Assembly: GCA_934486895.1 (NCBI GenBank)
Contig: CAKSQZ010000008.1
Location: 1 to 64,000, forward strand
Origin: an uncultured Eubacteriales bacterium
Lineage (GTDB): Bacteria; Bacillota; Clostridia; Oscillospirales; Acutalibacteraceae
Direction of reading: 5' to 3'
DNA length: 64,000 nucleotides
Under the pieces are notes generated by a model that ran no database searches, was not told where the DNA came from, and saw nothing but the letters and a program-made list of their open reading frames with translations. Shown here piece by piece: positions 26,757 through 36,045 of the stretch (the first letter of the stretch is position 1; each line of letters opens with the position of its first letter). The position numbers and the translations under genes are program-made.

Positions 26757-27203
26757 GTGTCTTTCAAATCAAAGATAAGCAGTTTGTTCGGCAAAGGCAG
26801 CACCGAGACCGAAACTGCCGAGAATATAATTTCATTTTCGATCTCATGCGGACATATGAACTATGACAGCTGCTATTCTTTTTCGCTCAAAAAACGCGAA
26901 AGCAAATGGTTTTTTTCAGCGTCGTGTCATATAGACGGTTTTGAAGACCGTATTGAATTTGAAAATAAAGATACATCAGCCGAAACAGCAGGCAAGCTGC
27001 TCAATATAATAAACGAACAGGGGATTATCAAAATGATCCGGACTTACAGAGAGCCTGTTTTGAAGTTTCATGCAATGGACGAAACAACATATTACACTGC
27101 TATTGTTTTCTCCGACAATTCAGAGACAGCCGCCATGACCGCTGCCGGAGAAACAGTCGAAAAATTCTTTTATTCTTTGGCGAAAGAGTACATAAAACAA
27201 TAG
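26757..27203 (+). CDS. Hypothetical protein, 148 residues
   Basis: Not recognised. A soluble protein without signal or membrane segments, rich in aromatic and charged residues, with alternating beta-type patterns (SFSISCGH, YSFSLKKRESKWFFSASCHIDG) and a C-terminal helix. The GTG at 26757 is chosen because AAAGGTGGTG lies six bases upstream; an in-frame GTG at 26745 lies inside that ribosome site. It has a convincing promoter of its own and sits between degV and the TetR gene. It looks like a real gene from its codon use and ribosome site. Confidence 0.7.
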   Translation: MSFKSKISSLFGKGSTETETAENIISFSISCGHMNYDSCYSFSLKKRESKWFFSASCHIDGFEDRIEFENKDTSAETAGKLLNIINEQGIIKMIRTYREPVLKFHAMDETTYYTAIVFSDNSETAAMTAAGETVEKFFYSLAKEYIKQ

Positions 27204-27244
27204 GTTTTATCTTTTATTTGCCTGCGTGTATATTAAATTTTTTG

Positions 27245-27273
27245 TTGAAAATAATTTAAAAATATGTTATACT
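27245..27273 (+). promoter_or_regulatory. Promoter of the TetR gene
   Basis: TTGAAA (27245-27250) and TATACT (27268-27273) are 17 bases apart, about 35 bases before the start codon. Confidence 0.75.
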
Positions 27274-27308
27274 AATCAGCGGAATATCATATTTTCGGAG
27301 GCGAAAAA

Positions 27309-27866
27309 ATGCCGAATTTCACGAAACGCGCCATTATGGAGTCATTCCTGAAGTTGCTTGAAGAAAAACCCGTTAATAAAATCACGGTTAAAGATATTGT
27401 TGAAGACTGCGGTGTCAACCGCAACACTTTTTATTATCATTTTGAAGATCTGCCTTCGCTGATCGAGACATTGCTCAAAATGATCGCCGATGAATTACTA
27501 AAAGACAAAGGCAGTATCGACTCGCTCGAAGAATGTATGCTGACTGTTTTGAAGTTCGCAATGAACAATAAAAAAGCGATGCTTCATCTTTGCAATTCGG
27601 CGAGCAGAGATATTTATGTGCAGTATCTTAATATCGTCTGCCGTTCAGTTATAGAAGATTATATGCAGCGCGCAAGCGCCGATTATAATGTAAAGCAGTC
27701 CGATCTCGAGCTTATAATCGACGTTTTCACATTTGAAGTCGTCGGCTTTGTGCTTGATTGGATAGGCAAAGGCATGAAATCCGACGCGGTGGATATGGTA
27801 AAGCGTACTTGCTGCTTGTTTGAAGGTATGATCGAAACGGCATTTCGCCGCAGCAGTGAAAATTAA
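27309..27866 (+). CDS. TetR/AcrR family transcriptional regulator
   Basis: A 185-residue dimeric repressor type. Residues 5-50 hold the TetR helix-turn-helix (TVKDIVEDCGVNRNTFYYHFED); the rest is a helical ligand-binding domain with a C-terminal part like DhaS/YbiH-type regulators (TetR_C). CGGAGG lies eight bases before the ATG. It is separated by a terminator from the HdeD/MMPL operon 160 bases downstream, which it probably regulates given their adjacency and co-orientation. The AT-rich near-palindrome ATATATGTAATATATAT at 27982-27998 is a possible site. Confidence 0.9.
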   Translation: MPNFTKRAIMESFLKLLEEKPVNKITVKDIVEDCGVNRNTFYYHFEDLPSLIETLLKMIADELLKDKGSIDSLEECMLTVLKFAMNNKKAMLHLCNSASRDIYVQYLNIVCRSVIEDYMQRASADYNVKQSDLELIIDVFTFEVVGFVLDWIGKGMKSDAVDMVKRTCCLFEGMIETAFRRSSEN

Positions 27867-27880
27867 ATATCAGTCGATAA

Positions 27881-27914
27881 AAACAGACATTCTTTTATGA
27901 ATGTCTGTTTTTTG
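27881..27914 (+). terminator. Terminator after TetR gene
   Basis: AAACAGACATTC and GAATGTCTGTTT pair perfectly around TTTTAT; the second arm is followed by further T residues. Confidence 0.85.
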
Positions 27915-27965
27915 GTTACAATAAAGTGTTTGTCAATATTTTCGGCATATTTTCACTTATGACCG

Positions 27966-27994
27966 TTCAAAAACGCCTTTTATATATGTAATAT
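27966..27994 (+). promoter_or_regulatory. Candidate promoter of the HdeD/MMPL operon
   Basis: TTCAAA (27966-27971) and TAATAT (27989-27994) are 17 bases apart. Both boxes deviate from consensus. The -10 box overlaps the AT-rich near-palindrome that could be the TetR operator. Confidence 0.45.
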
Positions 27995-28028
27995 ATATTG
28001 TGGAATTAAGAGAAAAGGAGGGACAGTT

Positions 28029-28622
28029 ATGCAAAGAAGAAAAACTGTGCTTACCGCAAAGATCGGTTACATAGTGGTGTCCGCTGCGCTGTGTGTGCTC
28101 GGAGTTATCATGATGATCTTTCCGGATGTCTCGGCAATAATAATGTGCCGTGTGATCGGAGCAACACTTTGTCTCTACGGAATTATCAAAATGATAGGTT
28201 TTTTCTCAAATGACCTGTATTCGCTGGCGTTTCAGTATGATCTGGCTTTCGGAATATTGATGGGAGCACTCGGAGTTATAATGCTCATCAAGCCTGAGTC
28301 GTTCATATCCGTGCTCTACTTTATCATCGGAATGATGATACTTGCAAACGGTCTGTTCAGATTTCAGATTTCATTTGATGCTAAGAAGTTCGGACTTGAG
28401 CGCTGGTATGTAATAACACTGATCGCCGCAATCTCCTGTGTGTTCGGACTGCTTTTGATGATCGACCCGTTTAAGGGCGTCGGCGTCGTGACAGTGCTGA
28501 CAGGCGTTGCAATAGTTATTTCGGGCATTCTTGATCTGATCGTTGTGCTTTATTCGGTCAGAACCGGAGCAGCCCGCAAAAAATACATCGAAACAGAATT
28601 CAGAGAGGATGAAGAGAAATGA
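28029..28622 (+). CDS. DUF308/HdeD family membrane protein
   Basis: A 197-residue protein with six predicted helices in three hairpin pairs; the repeated pattern GVIMMIFPD, GVIMLIKPESF and GLLLMIDPF is typical of DUF308/HdeD, named after an E. coli acid-resistance protein. AAGGAGGG lies before the ATG. It overlaps the MMPL gene by ATGA, so they are coupled. A role as accessory to the exporter is inferred. Confidence 0.87.
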   Translation: MQRRKTVLTAKIGYIVVSAALCVLGVIMMIFPDVSAIIMCRVIGATLCLYGIIKMIGFFSNDLYSLAFQYDLAFGILMGALGVIMLIKPESFISVLYFIIGMMILANGLFRFQISFDAKKFGLERWYVITLIAAISCVFGLLLMIDPFKGVGVVTVLTGVAIVISGILDLIVVLYSVRTGAARKKYIETEFREDEEK

Positions 28623-30715
28623 AGGTGGCAAGAGGCGTTGTTAAATGCCGAGTGCTGATCCTGATCATTGCGGTCGCGCTTCTCATACCGTCGGTATGGG
28701 GTATGGTCGCAACAAGGGTAAACTATGATATGCTAGATTATCTCCCCGATAATATCGACACTATCAAAGGTCAGGATATTCTCATGGAGGACTTCGGCAA
28801 AGGAGCTTTTTCATTTGTCGTGGTCGAGGGAATGAACGATCGCGAAGTTTCAAAGCTGCGTGAAGAGATCTCAAAAGTTGACCATGTCGAGACCGCTTTG
28901 TGGTATGACAGTGTTATGGATCTTTCCGTTCCGAAGGAAATGCTTCCCGACGAGATCTATGACGCGTTCAACAAAGGCGACTGCACAATGATCGCTGTAT
29001 TTTTCGACAGTTCAACATCGTCGGATGATACAATGGAAGCGATCTCAAAAATCAGATCTATCGCTTCTGAAAAATGCTTTGTCGCAGGTATGTCGGCGCT
29101 TGTTACCGACCTTAAAGATCTGTGCGAGCAGGAAGAGCCGATATATGTTGCGATTGCGGTTGCGCTTTCGTGTCTTGTAATGATGATATTCTTAAACAAC
29201 TGGATCATTCCTTTTGTTTTCCTTGCAAGCATCGGAACAGCAATATTGTTTAATCTCGGTTCAAACTACTTCCTCGGTGAAGTTTCTTATGTAACCAAAG
29301 CACTGTCAGCTGTGCTGCAGCTCGCTGTAACGATGGACTATTCGATCTTCCTGTGGCATAGCTATTGCGAGCTTCAGCAGCAGTACACCGACCGTAAGGA
29401 AGCGATGGCAGTCGCCATTAAAAACACCTTCTCATCGGTTGTCGGAGGTTCGACAACAACTATCGCAGGATTTATCGCGCTGTGCTTCATGACATTCACA
29501 CTCGGCCGCGACCTCGGTATTGTAATGGCAAAAGGTGTTGCGTTCGGTGTTTTCGGTTGTGTCACGATCCTGCCGTCGCTGATCCTTGTACTCGATAAGC
29601 CGCTTCATAAAACAATGCATAAAGCGCTTATCCCGAAAGCCGATAAGCTCTCTGATTTCATTACAAAGCGTTTTCCCGCAATGCTTATAATCTTTCTTAT
29701 CGTGCTCGGCCCGGCATACTACGGATACAGCAAAACAAATAACGAAGTTTATTACGACCTCGGCGCAACAATGCCGGCAGATATGCCTTATGTAGTTGCA
29801 AACGATAAGCTGACCGAGACTTTCGGTATCTCGGCAACGCACATGGTGCTTGTAAGCGCAGATACTCCGGAGAAAAATGTCCGCTCAATGATCTCCGAGA
29901 TGGAGAAGGTGGACGGTATCGAATATGTTCTCGGCATGGAGTCGGTAGTCGGCTCGTCTATTCCGGAGGATATGCTCCCCGAAGATCTGATATCTCAGCT
30001 TAAAAGCGATAATTGGGAACTGCTGCTTATCAACTCGAAATATAAAACAGCAACAGATGAAGTAAATGAGCAGATAACAAAGCTCAATGCAATACTTAAA
30101 AAATACGATGAAAAGGGAATGCTCATCGGTGAAGCGCCCTGCACAAAAGACCTTATCGATATAACCGATACCGACTTTAAGGTCGTAAATGCAATATCCA
30201 TTGTTGCGATATTCGTGATCATAGCACTTGTTGAGCGTTCGATCACACTTCCGATAATACTTGTTGCAGTCATTGAAACGGCAATATTTATCAATCTCGG
30301 AATTCCGCACTTCTTAGGTCAGCAGCTTCCGTTTATCGCCCCGATATGCATCAGTACGATCCAGCTCGGCGCAACGGTTGACTATGCGATACTTATGACC
30401 AACAGATACCGTGTAGAACGAAAAGCCGGCAATGAGAAGCGAGAGGCGGTCAAGACAGCGCTTTGCACATCAATTCCGTCTATCATCATCAGTGCGGCAG
30501 GTCTGTTTGCCGCAACATTCGGAGTAGCGGTTTATTCCGATGTCGATATCATCAGCTCGCTGTGTATGCTCATGGCGCGCGGCGCTGTCATAAGCACACT
30601 TTGTGTTGTGTTTATCCTGCCTGCAATGCTTATGTTGTTCGATAAACTGATAATCAAGACCACGATCGGTATGAAGCCTAAGGCTATAAAGGAGAGTGTT
30701 TCAAATGAAAAGTAA
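28619..30715 (+). CDS. MMPL family RND transporter
   Basis: A 698-residue RND-superfamily transporter with two repeats, each one helix, an extracytoplasmic domain and five helices. The proton-relay pairs seen in MmpL3 are present as Asp240-Tyr241 (TMDYSIFLW) and Asp588-Tyr589 (TVDYAILMT). N-terminal NYDMLDYLPDN is the standard MMPL start of the first loop. Likely exports lipid or hydrophobic compounds with proton drive. Coupled upstream to the DUF308 gene; the downstream gene begins inside its last codons. Probably controlled by the TetR at 27309. Confidence 0.92.
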   Translation: MKVARGVVKCRVLILIIAVALLIPSVWGMVATRVNYDMLDYLPDNIDTIKGQDILMEDFGKGAFSFVVVEGMNDREVSKLREEISKVDHVETALWYDSVMDLSVPKEMLPDEIYDAFNKGDCTMIAVFFDSSTSSDDTMEAISKIRSIASEKCFVAGMSALVTDLKDLCEQEEPIYVAIAVALSCLVMMIFLNNWIIPFVFLASIGTAILFNLGSNYFLGEVSYVTKALSAVLQLAVTMDYSIFLWHSYCELQQQYTDRKEAMAVAIKNTFSSVVGGSTTTIAGFIALCFMTFTLGRDLGIVMAKGVAFGVFGCVTILPSLILVLDKPLHKTMHKALIPKADKLSDFITKRFPAMLIIFLIVLGPAYYGYSKTNNEVYYDLGATMPADMPYVVANDKLTETFGISATHMVLVSADTPEKNVRSMISEMEKVDGIEYVLGMESVVGSSIPEDMLPEDLISQLKSDNWELLLINSKYKTATDEVNEQITKLNAILKKYDEKGMLIGEAPCTKDLIDITDTDFKVVNAISIVAIFVIIALVERSITLPIILVAVIETAIFINLGIPHFLGQQLPFIAPICISTIQLGATVDYAILMTNRYRVERKAGNEKREAVKTALCTSIPSIIISAAGLFAATFGVAVYSDVDIISSLCMLMARGAVISTLCVVFILPAMLMLFDKLIIKTTIGMKPKAIKESVSNEK

Positions 30716-32771
30716 GAAGATTTTGAAAATCGTGTCGCTGGTTCTCTGCGGATCTCTCGCACTCGGCACAGCATATTTTGTCGGCGCAGAGAACGGTGCG
30801 GACGATACCAAAACAACTGCCGACACTAAAACAGAGCAGACCGACAAGAATGACAGCGCCGCTGTCACAAAGGATGAATGCGTTTATGTAATCGCAGGAG
30901 CAGACGGCGCAACTAAAAAAGTTATCGTCAGCGATTGGATCAAAAATTCGCTCTATGCATCAAGCGTCAGCGATTCTTCCTCGCTCAGCGACATCATCAA
31001 TGTCAAGGGCGATGAAAGCTATTCGATGAACGGCGATAACATGAAAGTTTGGGACGCTCAGGGCAACGACATTTATTATCGCGGCAATATCGAAAAGGAA
31101 CTGCCTGTAAACATCTCGATCAGTTATAAGCTCGACGGCGCCGCGATGTCTGCTGAGGATATGAAGGGCAAGAGCGGCAAAGCAACGATCCGCTTTGATT
31201 ATAAGAATAATCAGTATGAGAATGTCGAGATCGACGGCAAGACCGAAAAAGTATATGTTCCGTTTGCGGTTCTCACAGGCACAATGTTCGATAACGATAA
31301 GTTCAGAAATATCGAAATCGAAAACGGCAGAACAATCAACGACGGCGACCGCACTATTGCGGCAGGTCTTGTTTTGCCGGGACTCAAAACAAACCTCGGC
31401 AGCTTCGCTGACGATCTTGAAATACCGGAGTATATCGAGATCACAGCCGATGTGACCGACTTTGAGATGAACACCACAATGACGCTCGCAACCAACGAGC
31501 TGTTCAACGAAGTTGAAACAGATAAGCTTGATGATCTCGATAAAGTCACCGATGCTATCGACGAAGTAAACGATGCCCTCGATAAGCTTTCCGACGGCGC
31601 GGATAAGCTTTATGACGGTCTTAACACACTGCTTTCCAAATCCGATACACTCATCGCAGGTATCGATTCGCTCGCACAGGGCGCAACGCAGGCAAACGAA
31701 GGCGCTTCAAAGCTCTACGGCGGTTCAACTCAGCTTGATTCCGGACTCAGCGAGCTGCTCGGCGGGCTCACAACTCTCGATTCAAACAGTGCAAAACTGA
31801 ACGGCGGCGCTAAGCAAGTATTTGAAACACTTTTGAAAACCGCTGATTCTCAGATTGCAGCGGCAGGTCTTAAAGCAGATTCACTCACAATAGACAATTA
31901 CGCAACCGTTCTTTCAAAGCTTATAAGCGGACTTGATAAAGACGCTGTTTACAAAATGGCATACAACACCGCTCTCGACACTGTCACAAAGCAGGTCAAG
32001 ACAAATGAGGCTCAGATCCGCGCAGGCGTTAAAAAGGCAACAAGAGACAGGATCGTTGTTGCGGTTTTGAAGCAGGCAGGCTATGATATGACAGCCGGTC
32101 AGTACGAAGCGGCCGTCAAAGCAGGTCAGATACCCGAGGCGGTTCAGAAAGCTGTCAACGACAATGTTGAAAAACAGCTTGCCGATCCCGCAACAGTTGC
32201 GGCAATGGACAAAGCTTATGAAGAACAGGTCCAGAAGCTTATTGATGAAAATATGAAGAGCGACAAAGTCACTTCTCAGATCAATGCGGCGGTAGCAAAA
32301 GCCGCTGCCGGTCAGTCCTCGCTCTCAACTCTCAAAGCTCAGCTCGACAGCTATAACGAGTTCTATACAGGGCTTAAAGAGTACACCGACGGCGTTGCAT
32401 CTGCAAAGGCAGGCACAGCAAAGCTTAAAGCCGGTTCGTCGGATCTTAAAGACGGCGCAAAACAGCTTTCCGACGGCACAGCCGCTTTAAAAGACGGAAC
32501 AGATAAATTAAATTCCGGCAGTGCAGCGCTTAAAGACGGCGTAAGCCGGCTTAACGACGGCGCAAAACAGCTCTCCGACGGCATGACAGAATTCCGCACA
32601 AAGGTTAAGGATAAACTCTCGGCGCTCGACATAAACGGACTCAGCACGCTCTCGACAAGAGTCAAAGCAACTGTTGATGTATCGAAGAACTATAAGAACT
32701 TTTCCGGTATTGCAGACGGAATGGACGGTTCTGTAAGATTTATTTATAAAACAGAATCTGTAAAAAAGTGA
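30705..32771 (+). CDS. Secreted helical-repeat protein (YhgE/Pip N-domain-like), MMPL partner
   Basis: A 688-residue extracytoplasmic protein with an N-terminal signal or anchor (ILKIVSLVLCGSLALGTAYF). After a beta-rich part (residues about 40-270), two stretches of seven-residue LxDG-type repeats appear: near 290-365 (KLSDGADKLYDGLNTL) and near 565-630 (GAKQLSDGTAALKDGTDKL), separated by a Lys/Gln-rich helical region. Such repeats mark the long helical stalk of YhgE/Pip phage-infection proteins, but the C-terminal membrane domain of that family is absent. ATG at 30705 has AAAGGAG ten bases upstream. Co-transcription with MMPL suggests a stalk or adaptor for the exporter. Confidence 0.75.
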   Translation: MKSKKILKIVSLVLCGSLALGTAYFVGAENGADDTKTTADTKTEQTDKNDSAAVTKDECVYVIAGADGATKKVIVSDWIKNSLYASSVSDSSSLSDIINVKGDESYSMNGDNMKVWDAQGNDIYYRGNIEKELPVNISISYKLDGAAMSAEDMKGKSGKATIRFDYKNNQYENVEIDGKTEKVYVPFAVLTGTMFDNDKFRNIEIENGRTINDGDRTIAAGLVLPGLKTNLGSFADDLEIPEYIEITADVTDFEMNTTMTLATNELFNEVETDKLDDLDKVTDAIDEVNDALDKLSDGADKLYDGLNTLLSKSDTLIAGIDSLAQGATQANEGASKLYGGSTQLDSGLSELLGGLTTLDSNSAKLNGGAKQVFETLLKTADSQIAAAGLKADSLTIDNYATVLSKLISGLDKDAVYKMAYNTALDTVTKQVKTNEAQIRAGVKKATRDRIVVAVLKQAGYDMTAGQYEAAVKAGQIPEAVQKAVNDNVEKQLADPATVAAMDKAYEEQVQKLIDENMKSDKVTSQINAAVAKAAAGQSSLSTLKAQLDSYNEFYTGLKEYTDGVASAKAGTAKLKAGSSDLKDGAKQLSDGTAALKDGTDKLNSGSAALKDGVSRLNDGAKQLSDGMTEFRTKVKDKLSALDINGLSTLSTRVKATVDVSKNYKNFSGIADGMDGSVRFIYKTESVKK

Positions 32772-32782
32772 TCATCAAATAA

Positions 32783-32814
32783 AAACGCAGTGTACTTTTA
32801 AGTACACTGCGTTT
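32783..32814. terminator. Bidirectional terminator between convergent genes
   Basis: A 14-bp perfect stem (AAACGCAGTGTACT with its complement) around TTTA, with A-rich sequence on the left and TTTAGTT on the right. It serves the MMPL operon (+) and the GNAT operon (-). Confidence 0.8.
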
Positions 32815-32816
32815 AG

Positions 32817-33620
32817 TTATTCATGTGTGAGCGCCGCCCAGCCGCTGCCAATATCAATGTCACCGTTTATATAAAGGGCGGCTTTTTTGATCTCAGCGGC
32901 TTTTTTTGCGGGGAAACAAATATCGATCTTTGTAACACCGTATGTCGCTGCAATATCGTCTTTTCGCTTTAAAAACCGATCTTTGCTCATTGTTATCTCG
33001 TCAATTTCAAGAACATCGCCGTTTTTATATCCGATCAATCCTGCATCGCCGATCTTATCGGCAAAACCGCCCAAGATACCCGCTTCTTTTATCGAGTATT
33101 CGATGCTGTTTTTGTTCCATTTGATAAACGGCTCACAGTCTGAAAACGCATTGTTTCTCAGATTATAGTATTCCTCTGCGGCGATGCGTTCATTAAACAT
33201 CGGCTTTCCGCCTGAGCACAAAAAGCTTTGTTTTTCGCTGTATATGATATTATCAAATCCGCGGTCGAGATAGTATTTCTCAAGCCCGGGCGCAGGCAGA
33301 AGAGCTGTTATAATTCCGTTTTTACGATATTTCTCACAAACATTTTGAATAAGCTCGCTGTATATTCCGTTGCCTCTCAGCTGAGGGAATACCGCACCGG
33401 CATATAAATATCTTCCACTCACACCCTGCGCAGAAAAGGGAATGGCATAGATCGCACCTGCAAGCTCTTTGCCATAGGTCATAATGTGCGTATGTTCCGG
33501 CTCGAAATTATATTTTAAGAACAGATCAATATATTTGTCATCATCCGAAAATGCAATTTTCCAAAGCCTTTTCAGTTCGGACAGCATATCGGTATCGGCG
33601 GTTTTGTAAATCGCTTTCAT
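32817..33620 (-). CDS. GNAT family N-acetyltransferase
   Basis: A 267-residue acetyltransferase. The acetyl-CoA loop is VFPQLRGNGIYSELI (about 77-91), followed by GLEKYYLDRGFDN, the usual GNAT C-terminal strand. The extra C-terminal half resembles the SCP2-like extension of Eis-type or DUF4081-like acetyltransferases; the substrate is unknown. Its ATG overlaps the stop of the kinase gene upstream (ATGA), so the two are coupled. Confidence 0.83.
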   Translation of the reverse strand: MKAIYKTADTDMLSELKRLWKIAFSDDDKYIDLFLKYNFEPEHTHIMTYGKELAGAIYAIPFSAQGVSGRYLYAGAVFPQLRGNGIYSELIQNVCEKYRKNGIITALLPAPGLEKYYLDRGFDNIIYSEKQSFLCSGGKPMFNERIAAEEYYNLRNNAFSDCEPFIKWNKNSIEYSIKEAGILGGFADKIGDAGLIGYKNGDVLEIDEITMSKDRFLKRKDDIAATYGVTKIDICFPAKKAAEIKKAALYINGDIDIGSGWAALTHE

Positions 33621-34528
33621 CTGGTTTTCAGCCCTATAATACCGCTGATAAACTCACTGTTTTCAGGGGTGAATTCAATCGCATCGGTATTTCGCATAAA
33701 GTCAGTTATTTCATCAAGCTTCATTTTACCGCATGAAAATGCAAGCTCATTGAGTATCATATTTCGCCAAACGCAGATCTCGTATTCATGGAAAGTATCA
33801 ATAACGATCTCGGCGCGGTCTTTGTAAGGCAGCGGATTTTTCTTTTCTATATCGCAAACCGAATTAAAATCATTATATGTTTTTTTCAAGTTTCTGCCGA
33901 GCATATATTTGCCTTTCAGCATACGGCGCAGTAGCCTTATTTTTTGCGAACTGAGCGTCCTTCCGTTGTGCTCGATCTCTGTTTCAACATCTGCATATAT
34001 CTTTATCGAACGGTCATTCGGGATGCATCTCGTGATGATGGGGTTCAGCGTGTGGACACCCTCGATCAGAATAACTCCGCCGTCGGTGTGTATACAATGG
34101 TCCGGTGATCCGACCTGCTGCATGGATGAAAAATCGTATTTTCCGCATGAAGCCTCTCGCCCCACAAGCAGATCGTTTATCGTCATCGAGAAAAGATTTG
34201 TATCTATCATCTCGGGAGCAAAGGCATCAAACCTTCTCTTTTCGTGAAGCAGTCTTTCCTGAGCGTTACAGCTTCTCAGAAAATCGTCGCTTTTCAGCCT
34301 CACAACTTCAAAACCGTCAGCTTTAAGCTGTTTGTCAAGCAGGTCTGCGACTGCTGTCTTACCTGAGGAATAAGGCCCCGAAAGCAAAACCACAGGACGC
34401 TCCATGCAATGTTCTTCGATATATTTCGCATGCGAAGCAATGCATTTTGCAAACTCATCATCGCACGAGCGGATGAAACCAATAGGGTCTTTTGCTTTTT
34501 TGTTTATGCTGTCAAGTGAAACGTTCAT
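33617..34528 (-). CDS. Uridine-kinase-like P-loop kinase
   Basis: A 303-residue phosphoribulokinase/uridine kinase-type P-loop protein. Walker A is GPYSSGKTAVADLL, then RLKSDDFLRS, KYDFSSMQQ and ILIEGVHTLNP, which match the order in uridine kinases; a lid-like RRMLKGKYMLGR and a C-terminal extension follow. It lacks the N-terminal TGS/ThrRS-like domain seen in some Clostridia nucleoside kinases. The ATG at 34528 is chosen because AAGGAG abuts the earlier ATG at 34534. The substrate could be uridine or another small molecule. Confidence 0.8.
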   Translation of the reverse strand: MNVSLDSINKKAKDPIGFIRSCDDEFAKCIASHAKYIEEHCMERPVVLLSGPYSSGKTAVADLLDKQLKADGFEVVRLKSDDFLRSCNAQERLLHEKRRFDAFAPEMIDTNLFSMTINDLLVGREASCGKYDFSSMQQVGSPDHCIHTDGGVILIEGVHTLNPIITRCIPNDRSIKIYADVETEIEHNGRTLSSQKIRLLRRMLKGKYMLGRNLKKTYNDFNSVCDIEKKNPLPYKDRAEIVIDTFHEYEICVWRNMILNELAFSCGKMKLDEITDFMRNTDAIEFTPENSEFISGIIGLKTR

Positions 34529-34552
34529 CGGCATCTCCTTTTGTGGTTTGGA

Positions 34553-35830
34553 TTATTTAGCTTTAATGTTGATAAACTCAGGCAGATATTTTGAATAAAC
34601 AATTTTTTGCGTGCTGTAAAGTCCGTAGTATCCGGAGCAAAAATAGCTTATCGCAATAGCTGTCATATAATAAACCGTGTTGCTTGCTCCGAAAAGCTCA
34701 ACAGCAATCACGAGCGTAGCAACAGGGCAGTTTGTCACTCCGCAGAAAACGCCCAGCAGCCCTATTGCCGCGGCAAAGCCGGCATCCATTCCGATAAGCG
34801 GGCCGATAACAGCACCGAATGCCGCGCCTATGAAAAAGCTCGGAATGATCTCGCCGCCTTTAAGACCGGCATTGACGCAGATCGCCGTAAGTAACATTTT
34901 TATCAAAAACGCAAACGGCTGAGCAGATCCGCCGAGCGCACGGTTTATAACAGTCGTTCCCGCGCCTGCATAATCGTCCGCACCGAAAAGAAAAATCAAT
35001 CCGCAGGCGACGGCGCTCATAACAAGCGAGCGAACTATCGGATTTTTCATAACAGACGCGATATGTGAGAAAAGCCTCAGTGCTCTGCAAAACAAAATGC
35101 TCACAACAGCGCATCCGATCGCAAGCAGTGCAACTTTCAGGAGCAGCAACACATCATAGTTATCACAGATAGGCGCTTTGATTATTTCGGCGTTCACCCC
35201 GAATGAATGGGCGATATAATGAGCAGTCAGCGATGAAACAACGCATGGCACAAGCGACGAATAGTACATAACGCCGACGCTTATGACTTCGATCGCAAAA
35301 ACAGCAGCGGCAATAGGAGTTCCGAACAGTGCCGCAAAGCACCCGCTCATTCCGCACATTGTCATAACATGGATGTCCTTTTGATCCATTTTCAGCGCAT
35401 TTGCCGCACACTGGCTGATACCGCCGCCTATCTGTAATGCGGCTCCCTCACAGCCTACGGAAGCTCCGCACAAATGCGAAATGACTGTGCAAACAAACAT
35501 CAGCGGAGCAGTGAAAACGCTTATTTTTTCTTCTGTTCTCACAGATTCAAGCACAAGATTTGTGCCTGTTGATCTTTCCTGTCTGCAAACGCGGTATAAC
35601 AGATAAGTTATAACGCCTGCGAGCGGCAGACAGAGGACTAAAAGAGGATTTTCCGATCTGATGCCTGTAACAAAGTGAATACTGAGCTTAAAAGCCGTTC
35701 CCGCAAAACCCGTTACAATACCTATTATTATCGAAGAAACGGTTAAAAACAAAAATCTTATCAGTATTCTCCCTGATTTTTTTATGTCGTTTTTATATAT
35801 ATTAAACAACATAATTAGTTTTCTTTTCAT
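34553..35830 (-). CDS. ClC-family anion channel/antiporter
   Basis: A 425-residue ClC protein with about ten to twelve helices. The GREGP-type selectivity loop reads SVGCEGAALQIGGG, keeping the gating glutamate. The next motif is AALFGTPIAAAVFAIEVIS, where the proton glutamate of E. coli ClC (second E of FIIEEM) is valine. The N-terminal GSGIP-type loop reads TGTNLVLE, closer to what I recall of fluoride-exporting CLC-F proteins. So a fluoride exporter or a channel is possible; a plain chloride/proton antiporter is less likely. No fluoride riboswitch was recognised in the leader. Weak ribosome site (GAGTGAT). The kinase gene follows after 24 bases. Confidence 0.82.
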   Translation of the reverse strand: MKRKLIMLFNIYKNDIKKSGRILIRFLFLTVSSIIIGIVTGFAGTAFKLSIHFVTGIRSENPLLVLCLPLAGVITYLLYRVCRQERSTGTNLVLESVRTEEKISVFTAPLMFVCTVISHLCGASVGCEGAALQIGGGISQCAANALKMDQKDIHVMTMCGMSGCFAALFGTPIAAAVFAIEVISVGVMYYSSLVPCVVSSLTAHYIAHSFGVNAEIIKAPICDNYDVLLLLKVALLAIGCAVVSILFCRALRLFSHIASVMKNPIVRSLVMSAVACGLIFLFGADDYAGAGTTVINRALGGSAQPFAFLIKMLLTAICVNAGLKGGEIIPSFFIGAAFGAVIGPLIGMDAGFAAAIGLLGVFCGVTNCPVATLVIAVELFGASNTVYYMTAIAISYFCSGYYGLYSTQKIVYSKYLPEFINIKAK

Positions 35831-35915
35831 TAAATCACTCAGTTCGGAAATATTTTAATTTAGGTCTGGCTTGCACTTTACTCTTTAGAGCACAACTCTC
35901 AAAATACTGCAATTA

Positions 35916-35955
35916 GATTATACCGCGTTTTTTAAAAGCCGTCAATAAAAAACGT
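35916..35955 (-). promoter_or_regulatory. Promoter of the clc-kinase-GNAT operon
   Basis: On the - strand TTGACG and TATAAT are separated by 17 bases, giving a leader of roughly 85 bases before the ClC start. The leader shows no clear riboswitch or terminator. Confidence 0.7.
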
Positions 35956-35984
35956 TTGATTTTTCAATTAAACAATGCTATAAT
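35956..35984 (+). promoter_or_regulatory. Promoter of the cohesin-like gene
   Basis: TTGATT (35956-35961) and TATAAT (35979-35984) are 17 bases apart. It is divergent from the clc promoter, with the two -35 boxes almost adjacent. Confidence 0.75.
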
Positions 35985-36045
35985 TAAAAAAAATAAAGTG
36001 CGTATGCTTTGCGCGCTCACAAAAGCCGCAGGAAAGGTGAAAAAA

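Noticed and set aside
35831..35915. Fluoride riboswitch in front of the ClC gene
   Set aside because: The leader lacks the conserved crcB-motif blocks that I know; no pseudoknot could be drawn.
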